From Salinisphaera hydrothermalis C41B8 (GTDB lineage Bacteria > Pseudomonadota > Gammaproteobacteria > Nevskiales > Salinisphaeraceae): a DNA stretch of 64,000 nucleotides. The stretch lies in the NCBI RefSeq assembly GCF_000732535.1, contig NZ_APNK01000005.1:1-64000 (forward strand), read 5' to 3'. The notes beneath the pieces were generated by a model. The model ran no database searches. It worked only from the letters and a program-made list of their open reading frames with translations, and had not been told where the DNA came from. The position numbers and the translations under genes were made by a program. Each line of letters opens with the position of its first letter. Positions within the stretch are counted from its first letter, which is position 1. This document shows, in pieces, positions 55,248 through 61,272 of this stretch.

Positions 55248-56726
55248 TCAGTTGTCGTGCCACCGCCGCCCGTCACGATCGAGCAGGACGAACGCGTCGG
55301 TCGGGCCCCAGCTGCCGGCCATGTATTCCTGTGCCTCGACCTGCTCGAGCCGCCAGCTTTCCAGGATACGATCGATCCACTGCCAGCCCGCTTCCACTTC
55401 GTCGCGACGCATGAACAACGCCGGGTTGCCACGCAGCACTTCCATCAACAAACGCTCGTAGGCGTCCGGATAGGCGACTTCGAACGCCTGGCTGAAACTC
55501 AGATTAAGCGGCAGGCTCCGCATCCGGAAGCCGCCCGGGCCCGGCTCCTTGGTCATGATCGACATCTCCACGCCCTCTTCCGGCTGCAAACGCAGCACCA
55601 GACGGTTGGGCTGTAGAGGTTCTTCGCCAAAGATGGAGTGCGGTACAGGCTTGAATTCCACCACGATCTGCGACGACTTACGCGCCATGCGCTTGCCGGT
55701 ACGCAGATAGAACGGCACGCCCTGCCAGCGCCAGTTGTCGATCTCCGCCTTGATCGCCACGAAAGTCTCGGCCTCGGCATCCTCGGCCGGGGCCTGCTCC
55801 TTCTTGTTGGCGGCGCCGTAGGCCGGCACGGCCTTGCCATCGATCATCCCGGCGGCGTACTGGCCACGGGCCGTCACCTTGTGTACTTCTTGCGGGGTGA
55901 TGGGCTTGAGCGAGCGCAACACCTTGATTTTTTCGTTGCGCACGTCGTCGTGATTCATGCTGGCCGGCGGCTCCATGGCCGCGAGACACAGCAGCTGCAG
56001 CATATGGTTCTGCACCATGTCGCGCAGCGCACCGGTCGCTTCGTAGAAATCGAAGCGTTCGTCCACGCCCAGGCTTTCAGCCACCGTAATCTGCACGTTG
56101 TCGACCGCCTGACGGCCCCAGACCGGCTCGAACAACGAATTGCCGAAACGCAGCGCGATCAGATTCTGGACGGTTTCCTTGCCCAGATAATGATCGATGC
56201 GATAGATCTGCGATTCGGCGAATCGCGCACCGACCGCGTCGTTGATCTCGCGCGCGGACTCGTAGTCATGGCCGACCGGCTTTTCCAGCACAATGCGTGC
56301 CCGGTCGTCCACCAGTCCGGCATCAGCCACGCCGTTGGCGATCTTGCCGAAAAGACTCGGCGCCGTTGCGAGATAGAAGGCCCGGATACGACCATTGTCA
56401 TCAAAACGTTCGGAGAAAGCCTTCCAGCCGGCTTCGTCATCGACATCCAACTGGATATGCGCCAGTCGCGACTGGAACCGGGAAAAAACCTCGTTATCGA
56501 GTTCCTTGTCCGGGAGATGCTCCTCGAGCACTTCGCGCACCCACTGCGCATATTGCTCGTCGCTCATGTCCTGGCGAGACACGGCGACGATACGGCTATC
56601 GTCCGAGAACTGCCCGTCCTGGTCACGGTGATACAGCGCCGGCAGCAGCTTACGCCGCGCCAGATCGCCCGTACCGCCGAAAATGACCAGGTCGAACGGA
56701 TCCACGGGTACGAATTCGGCGGCCAT
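55248..56726 (-). CDS. zwf: Glucose-6-phosphate 1-dehydrogenase
   Basis: A 492-residue enzyme that oxidises glucose 6-phosphate to the lactone with NAD(P). VIFGGTGDLARRKLLPALY is the coenzyme-binding start, YRIDHYLGKETVQNL the active site, and RWQGVPFYLRTGKRMARK the substrate loop. It is the first gene of zwf-pgl-edd-eda, with AGAGAGAG before the ATG, and it follows the porin terminator. Confidence 0.95.
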   Translation of the reverse strand: MAAEFVPVDPFDLVIFGGTGDLARRKLLPALYHRDQDGQFSDDSRIVAVSRQDMSDEQYAQWVREVLEEHLPDKELDNEVFSRFQSRLAHIQLDVDDEAGWKAFSERFDDNGRIRAFYLATAPSLFGKIANGVADAGLVDDRARIVLEKPVGHDYESAREINDAVGARFAESQIYRIDHYLGKETVQNLIALRFGNSLFEPVWGRQAVDNVQITVAESLGVDERFDFYEATGALRDMVQNHMLQLLCLAAMEPPASMNHDDVRNEKIKVLRSLKPITPQEVHKVTARGQYAAGMIDGKAVPAYGAANKKEQAPAEDAEAETFVAIKAEIDNWRWQGVPFYLRTGKRMARKSSQIVVEFKPVPHSIFGEEPLQPNRLVLRLQPEEGVEMSIMTKEPGPGGFRMRSLPLNLSFSQAFEVAYPDAYERLLMEVLRGNPALFMRRDEVEAGWQWIDRILESWRLEQVEAQEYMAGSWGPTDAFVLLDRDGRRWHDN

Positions 56727-56824
56727 CGTCTCTCTCTTGTCGCGTTACCAATTCGACTCGCGAGTATACCCGCTTCGCCCGGCTCTGTGGTCGGGCATAC
56801 CGGTCTCGCGCCGTCGATACACAA

Positions 56825-56857
56825 TAAAAAGCCCGGCCATCCTTGCGGATGGCCGGG
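56825..56857 (-). terminator. Rho-independent terminator of the porin gene
   Basis: CCCGGCCATCC and GGATGGCCGGG form a perfect 11-bp stem with a 4-base loop; on the minus strand it is followed by CTTTTTATT. It lies 19 bp after the porin stop codon and separates the porin from zwf. Confidence 0.9.
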
Positions 56858-56875
56858 CGATTTCCGATCGCGCTA

Positions 56876-58498
56876 CTAGAAGCTGTAGTAGAAGCGGATA
56901 CGGTTGTCGTAGAAGTTCGGCGCGCCGTCGAACTTCGTGATGCCGAGGTTGTCCCCGATCTTCAGACCGGCGAGCTGCTTGTAGATACCGCCGAGGTCAT
57001 AGGTGATACCGATACCGATGCCTTCACTCTTCTGATTACGGACTTCGTTGCCAGTGAAGCTGGCGTCGGTGATCTGGTTGTTGCTACCACCGCTGAAGTA
57101 GAAGTCATGATAATGACCGTACTTGGCGCGGTACTGCACATAACGCGCATACATGGCCAGGTTGTCGGTCGGGGTGAAGTCGATGCGCGCACCGGCCGCC
57201 CAGCCCGGACCCATTTCCAGAATACCGTCGTTCATGGTGTCGGTGTAGATCACGCCCGACAGATCGGTATACGGATGCAACATCTGGCCATGATTGAACG
57301 AGCCGTTATGCACCGGCGAGAAGTTGCCGAAGATGGAGAAGCCCACTTCGCCGCTCTGCACGCCCAGCTTCAGACCGTAGATCTGGCTGTTGATACCATC
57401 CGGAATACGGTTCTTGTCCGCATTATAGGCGGCAACCACCTGGGCACGCGCATACGGCGCCCAAGCCATAGCCCCGGAGCCGATCGTCGGCGCCATGTAG
57501 CCAATTTCGCCGTAGTCGGCCGATTCGGTCTGCTGGAACCGGTAATGGTAGTACTGCCCCACCACCTGGCTGCCGTTGGACAGCACATCGCGATAGGACG
57601 TACCCAGAGACCAGAACCCATTGACATTGCTTAAGTAACGGTTGGCGTCCACGAACCGGTCGGCGGTACCACGCGCCTCACGCTTCGTGATCTTGGCGCC
57701 GAAGACCTGCCATTCCGGCTGGGTCATGGCGGAAGCGCCCGGACCGAAGAACGGGAGATACTGATCGGTCTCGAAGTTCGCGTTCAGATCGGGACTGGGT
57801 TTGTTGACCTGCGCACCATTGCCGCCAGTCTGCGCGGAGCCACCGCCCGAATACGACATGCGGTCCATCGTATCCAGCGGACGCCAAACCGCACTGACGC
57901 CCTGGAAAGCACGCGGCAGGAACGTGAACTGGTCGGCACCGGCCAGCGGCGTGTTGATCAGCTGACGACCGCCACGAAGCTGGAAGCCATACGCATTGAA
58001 CTGCAGGTAAAACTGGGTCAGGTTCGCAACCGTATGACCGCTCGGAGCACAGCCTTCGCCGGCCAGGTTACAGTTCAGTTTCGTACGAGCGGCATTATTG
58101 CCGTAGAGGCCGCGCTCGTACACGAACGCGGCACCGGACGAAAAGCCGTAGATACGGCCGGTGGTAATACCGATCTGCGCACCGAAGTTGGTGTTCTCGG
58201 TGTTGTAGTTGTCGCCGCTCTTGGCCTGGGAACTTGTCTGACCTGGATACGGTTGGTTGAGGTCGTGCCAGCGGCGGAAGTCGTAGAAGCCGACTCGGCC
58301 GTGTACTTCCGAACCTTCGACAACCTGCTTCTGGAACATTTCCGGAAAGCTCAGGGTCGACATATCGTCGCTGGAATTGCTGGTCTGTGCCTGGGCGGCG
58401 CCCGCACAAACCATCGCGGTTGTCCCGAGCAGCAATGTCGTATAACGACATACGCGGCCATTGAGCGCTGAACGCCCTTGTATTCTTAGCTTGCCCAC
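56876..58498 (-). CDS. OprD-family outer-membrane porin
   Basis: A 540-residue outer-membrane porin precursor. A signal peptide is followed by AQAQTS, the rest is beta-barrel with alternating aromatic residues and a terminal phenylalanine (IRFYYSF). Features of the OprD family are GRVGFYDFRRWHDLNQPYPG, GLYGNNAART, FQLRGGRQLINTPLAGADQ and GIGITYDLGGIYKQL. I chose the GTG at 58498 because AGGAG lies six bases upstream and a normal signal peptide then follows; the frame to 58618 would add 40 residues before it. Beside the sugar genes it probably admits sugars, although Pseudomonas glucose modules carry OprB. Confidence 0.85.
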   Translation of the reverse strand: MGKLRIQGRSALNGRVCRYTTLLLGTTAMVCAGAAQAQTSNSSDDMSTLSFPEMFQKQVVEGSEVHGRVGFYDFRRWHDLNQPYPGQTSSQAKSGDNYNTENTNFGAQIGITTGRIYGFSSGAAFVYERGLYGNNAARTKLNCNLAGEGCAPSGHTVANLTQFYLQFNAYGFQLRGGRQLINTPLAGADQFTFLPRAFQGVSAVWRPLDTMDRMSYSGGGSAQTGGNGAQVNKPSPDLNANFETDQYLPFFGPGASAMTQPEWQVFGAKITKREARGTADRFVDANRYLSNVNGFWSLGTSYRDVLSNGSQVVGQYYHYRFQQTESADYGEIGYMAPTIGSGAMAWAPYARAQVVAAYNADKNRIPDGINSQIYGLKLGVQSGEVGFSIFGNFSPVHNGSFNHGQMLHPYTDLSGVIYTDTMNDGILEMGPGWAAGARIDFTPTDNLAMYARYVQYRAKYGHYHDFYFSGGSNNQITDASFTGNEVRNQKSEGIGIGITYDLGGIYKQLAGLKIGDNLGITKFDGAPNFYDNRIRFYYSF

Positions 58499-59013
58499 AG
58501 TGATCTCCTGATTGGCTAGTTTTACTATATTCGCGGAGTAGCTCCACGCCCCTTCGATAACCGCCGGCTCAACGGACTCTTCCTCTAAGCCGCACTCTCC
58601 GGCCGGTTGGTCGCTCACATCATGTTCTAAGCCGTCATACCGGAATCGACTCGCGCGCCCGACATCGCGGCGCGAACGAGAGTCCCAGCCCCGCCCGCGC
58701 CTTGGTGTCGTCGACCCGGCTCGCAGACCGAATGTCGCTCGGATACATCAATATCCTGATTGCCCCTTGAGTTCGCGTTGCCTTCGGCCCGGTGAATATC
58801 GTCTTCATTCGACCCGGCACGGCAGCGATCCAGGCCCCTGAACCCTGTCGCAACAAGTCCCCGTTAAGCGAATCATAACGATCCGTGGACTCGTTACCCA
58901 TACGCGAAAAGTCGAACATAGCCCGACATCCGACTTTTCGGTTCCGAAAGAGGCTGCCCGTCGGCGCCCACCCGCGGTTCGCCCCGCGCGGCACGATCGG
59001 CGATACAAGCCGT
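58499..59013. other. Porin upstream region, no gene seen
   Basis: About 515 bp between the regulator and the porin. Open frames here have no family features and look like GC-rich shadows. One notable structure is a perfect 10-bp inverted repeat, CGAAAAGTCG (58905-58914) and CGACTTTTCG (58931-58940), just downstream of the regulator gene. The porin promoter should lie near the AT-rich TTTTACTATATTCG at 58520-58533. Confidence 0.45.
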
Positions 59014-59988
59014 TCAAGCCGCACGAGAATGCACCGCAAGCAAAGAACGCGCAGCCGGCTCATCAACGATCAGACGGTCGATCACGCCGCTGTTCAACAC
59101 GGCCTGGATTGCCGGCCCCTTGTCGGCGCCGCCCGTGACGGCAACGATTTCGCGCTCGGCGAGCTCGGCCAGCGACAAACCGATCGTGCGTTCATTCATC
59201 GCCATGTGGATCGGCTTGCCATTGCAGTCCAGGAAGTGGCCGACCAGTTCGCCCACCGCGCCGGCGTCGATCAACTCGCTCAGCTGTCGTTTTCCGAGCA
59301 ATCCGCGTTCTTCCATGAACATCGGCTGGTCCAATGCCATGGCACCGATACCCACGATCCCGAGGTCGATCTCTCTTGCGCGTGCCAGAACATCGGCCAC
59401 GCTGCGCTGCGCCATCAGGACATTGCGATCCTCGATGCTATCGGCGATGAACGGAACGGGCAGAAAGAAACCCTGCCCGCCGGTCTTTTCGGCAAGCCGG
59501 TAGACCACGTCGAACGGATTGATCGCGGACTGCTGGGTCAGACTGCCCATAAGCGACACGATCGCCAGTTCGGGGTGTGCTTCCCGCGGCAACTGGCGTG
59601 TCATTTCGGCCAGAGAACGCCCCCAGGAGACGCCCAGCGAGGACACTTCGCCACTGGCGATCCGACCGTGCACGTAACGCGCAGCGGCGCAACCGAGCGC
59701 CACGACATTTCCATGGCGATCGTTCGGGTCCTCCACATCGGGTACGACGAGGCATTGGCTCAGGCCGAAACACTCGGCGATTCGATCTTCGTACGACACC
59801 AGCCGCTGCGGTGAACGATCGATATAGACGTGTACGTACCCGGCCTGGTGCGCCTCCCCGATCAGGCGATGAACCTTGGCACGAGATAGCGACAGGCGCT
59901 CGGCGATCTCAGCCTGGGTGTACCCCCCGATGTAAGACAGCCACGCGACGTAGATCGCGAGATCGTCGGTTTGCCGGTCAGCAGCCAT
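59014..59988 (-). CDS. SorC/DeoR-family sugar-binding transcriptional regulator
   Basis: A 324-residue regulator of the SorC family. The helix-turn-helix is YTQAEIAERLSLSRAKVHRLIGEAHQAGYV near residues 18-48, and the rest is a sugar-phosphate-binding domain (GVSWGRSLAEMTRQLP, LMGSLTQQSAINPFDVVYRLAEKTGG, AVTGGADKGPAIQAVLNSG). It probably senses a phosphorylated sugar and controls the adjacent porin and perhaps the zwf and gts genes. A perfect 12-bp inverted repeat lies 12 bp before its ATG, indicating self-regulation. Confidence 0.88.
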   Translation of the reverse strand: MAADRQTDDLAIYVAWLSYIGGYTQAEIAERLSLSRAKVHRLIGEAHQAGYVHVYIDRSPQRLVSYEDRIAECFGLSQCLVVPDVEDPNDRHGNVVALGCAAARYVHGRIASGEVSSLGVSWGRSLAEMTRQLPREAHPELAIVSLMGSLTQQSAINPFDVVYRLAEKTGGQGFFLPVPFIADSIEDRNVLMAQRSVADVLARAREIDLGIVGIGAMALDQPMFMEERGLLGKRQLSELIDAGAVGELVGHFLDCNGKPIHMAMNERTIGLSLAELAEREIVAVTGGADKGPAIQAVLNSGVIDRLIVDEPAARSLLAVHSRAA

Positions 59989-59999
59989 GAACCCTGTCG

Positions 60000-60035
60000 T
60001 GAAATAATTTTCAACAATTGAGAAAAATTATTTCA
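60000..60035. promoter_or_regulatory. Candidate SorC-type operator
   Basis: TGAAATAATTTT and AAAATTATTTCA form a perfect 12-bp inverted repeat with a 12-base spacer, ending 12 bp before the regulator start codon. It is AT-rich in a GC-rich chromosome, which makes chance unlikely. Placement over the promoter or leader suggests repression of its own gene. Confidence 0.6.
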
Positions 60036-60212
60036 GCAAGGACAACGCTGTCATTGCGACCATGGTTGTAGCGTCGCGCGCCATGAGAATGTATCGCGAT
60101 AACAATCGATTGAGACGGCGCGCCAAAGACTGACGGCTACAGCGTGCAGCAACGCGTCTTCGCGCGGTACGGAATGCGCGATTTGATCTGCATCGACGCC
60201 GTACGCCGAGCA

Positions 60213-60243
60213 ATAAAAAAGGGATCAGGCTTAGCCTGATCCC
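60213..60243 (-). terminator. Terminator downstream of the tRNA remnant
   Basis: GGGATCAGGC and GCCTGATCCC form a 10-bp stem with a TTA loop; on the minus strand it is followed by TTTTTTATTG. It lies 7 bp after the CCA end of the tRNA remnant and was presumably the terminator of the original tRNA gene. Confidence 0.85.
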
Positions 60244-60250
60244 TTGATTG

Positions 60251-60300
60251 TGGTGGAGCCGGGCGGAATCGAACCGCCGACCTTCGCATTGCGAACGCGT
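60251..60300 (-). other. 3' half of a tRNA-Ala(CGC) gene, probable attachment site
   Basis: Read on the minus strand, the piece ends CGGCTCCACCA: an encoded CCA, discriminator A and the G3-U70 signature base of tRNA-Ala. Before it are the T-arm (GGCGG-TTCGATT-CCGCC), a 5-base variable loop AGGTC, the 3' anticodon strand TGCGA and loop TTCGCAA, which carries anticodon CGC. Upstream of the anticodon stem the sequence turns AT-rich and there is no D-arm or 5' acceptor strand, so the gene is not complete. This is what an integrative element leaves when it inserts in a tRNA gene. Confidence 0.75.
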
Positions 60301-60507
60301 AATTTTAAATCGTAACTTACTAATATTGTTGCTTTTTATAAAATTTCCGAATAGTCACTTTTGGTTATTTTTGCGCATTACTATCGGTTTTTCCGTCTCA
60401 ATTTCGTCCCAAAAAATCATCTCATATACAGGCGCAAACTCAGGACCTCGGACAATTCACAATCAGAATTGAGTGCAGCCGCCTTAATAGGTGTCTACCC
60501 TCAACTT
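60301..60507. other. AT-rich junction of the integrated element
   Basis: About 200 bp of strikingly AT-rich DNA (for example the stretch near 60312-60345 and 60355-60420) directly after the tRNA remnant, unlike the GC-rich DNA on both sides. Open frames across it extend from the tRNA and are not convincing. It probably belongs to the attachment-site region of the incoming element. Confidence 0.5.
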
Positions 60508-60678
60508 ATGCTCTCGCGCCTTATCAATGCCCCACTCCAGTTGTGGCGCCATCCGAACGGAAAGCCGCTGTATGCGGTTGGCCTCGCCTTAGCGGCTCTC
60601 TACGCGGGCTGGATATTCAGCTTCGAGATCCTGCTGATCGTCGGCTTCCTTTGGTGGACGTTGTTCGGCGATCACTGA
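60508..60678 (+). CDS. Small membrane protein, unknown
   Basis: A 56-residue protein starting MLSRLINAPLQLWRHPNGK, then a long hydrophobic stretch (PLYAVGLALAALYAGWIF and ILLIVGFLWWTLFGDH) that can form one or two helices. I do not recognise a family. It lies in the integrated element between the junction and a lipoprotein gene, on the same strand. No clear ribosome binding site is seen, so the call is tentative. Confidence 0.45.
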   Translation: MLSRLINAPLQLWRHPNGKPLYAVGLALAALYAGWIFSFEILLIVGFLWWTLFGDH

Positions 60679-60720
60679 CTTCGCTATGCTCGGATCAGTC
60701 GAATGGTTTGGGGGACTTCG

Positions 60721-61272
60721 ATGAAGTGGAGAGTACTCGTGCTGGCCATCGCCTTGGCCGGCTGCGCATCCGTAAAGACGCACGACGCGTTCAAGCCCGG
60801 GCCGGGCACCCATATGACAGGCGTCGGCCAGTCAATGATCCAAGTTCAAAAGCGCCAGGCACTCCGCAATGCCTTCGGCAAAGCTGACGTCTTCGGCCGC
60901 ACGACCTACGCAGGTGAAACGGATCTTCGCTATATCGGCATGCGAAACGGTCGGGCCGTTATGCGAGTCACCGACGTCGATGCCCATACCGACAAAACGA
61001 CCATGAGCGAGACCGGTGTAGGATTCGCGCACACGAGCGCCGACGTCACGGCAACGCCCATGGGTGCGCATGGCGAGTCGACCACGACTTATAGCTTGCC
61101 GCCCACGGGTCAGACTCAGGCGCTGCCGCCCAACGTGACGCAGTTCAGCGTCGACCCGACATCGCGGCCGACCGTTCCCGTAGGGAACGCGCGGATCACG
61201 ATCCTGTCCGCGTCGCCCCAGTCGATCCGGTACCGGATTGATCGAGCACCGTCTGGCGATAGCGCCGGTTGA
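60721..61272 (+). CDS. Predicted lipoprotein of the integrated element
   Basis: A 183-residue protein with a short signal and lipobox (VLVLAIALAGCASV; lipidated cysteine near residue 16). The mature part has no domain I recognise; it contains KRQALRNAFGKADVFGRTTYAGETD and a Thr/Pro-rich C-terminal segment. GGGGGA lies seven bases before the ATG; a GTG six codons earlier is less likely. Its last 77 bp overlap the end of the giant gene on the other strand. In prophages such lipoproteins can act in superinfection exclusion or lysis, but this is only a possibility. Confidence 0.6.
   Translation: MKWRVLVLAIALAGCASVKTHDAFKPGPGTHMTGVGQSMIQVQKRQALRNAFGKADVFGRTTYAGETDLRYIGMRNGRAVMRVTDVDAHTDKTTMSETGVGFAHTSADVTATPMGAHGESTTTYSLPPTGQTQALPPNVTQFSVDPTSRPTVPVGNARITILSASPQSIRYRIDRAPSGDSAG

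Noticed and set aside
58635-59066. A 143-codon frame upstream of the porin gene
   Set aside because: It has no family features, overlaps the end of the regulator gene in part, and there is no ribosome binding site; I treat the stretch as non-coding.
60248-60472. A 74-codon frame starting in the tRNA remnant
   Set aside because: It begins inside the antisense of the tRNA 3' end and runs through the AT-rich junction. The start of its translation (WWSRAESNRRPSHCE) is a common false product of tRNA genes.
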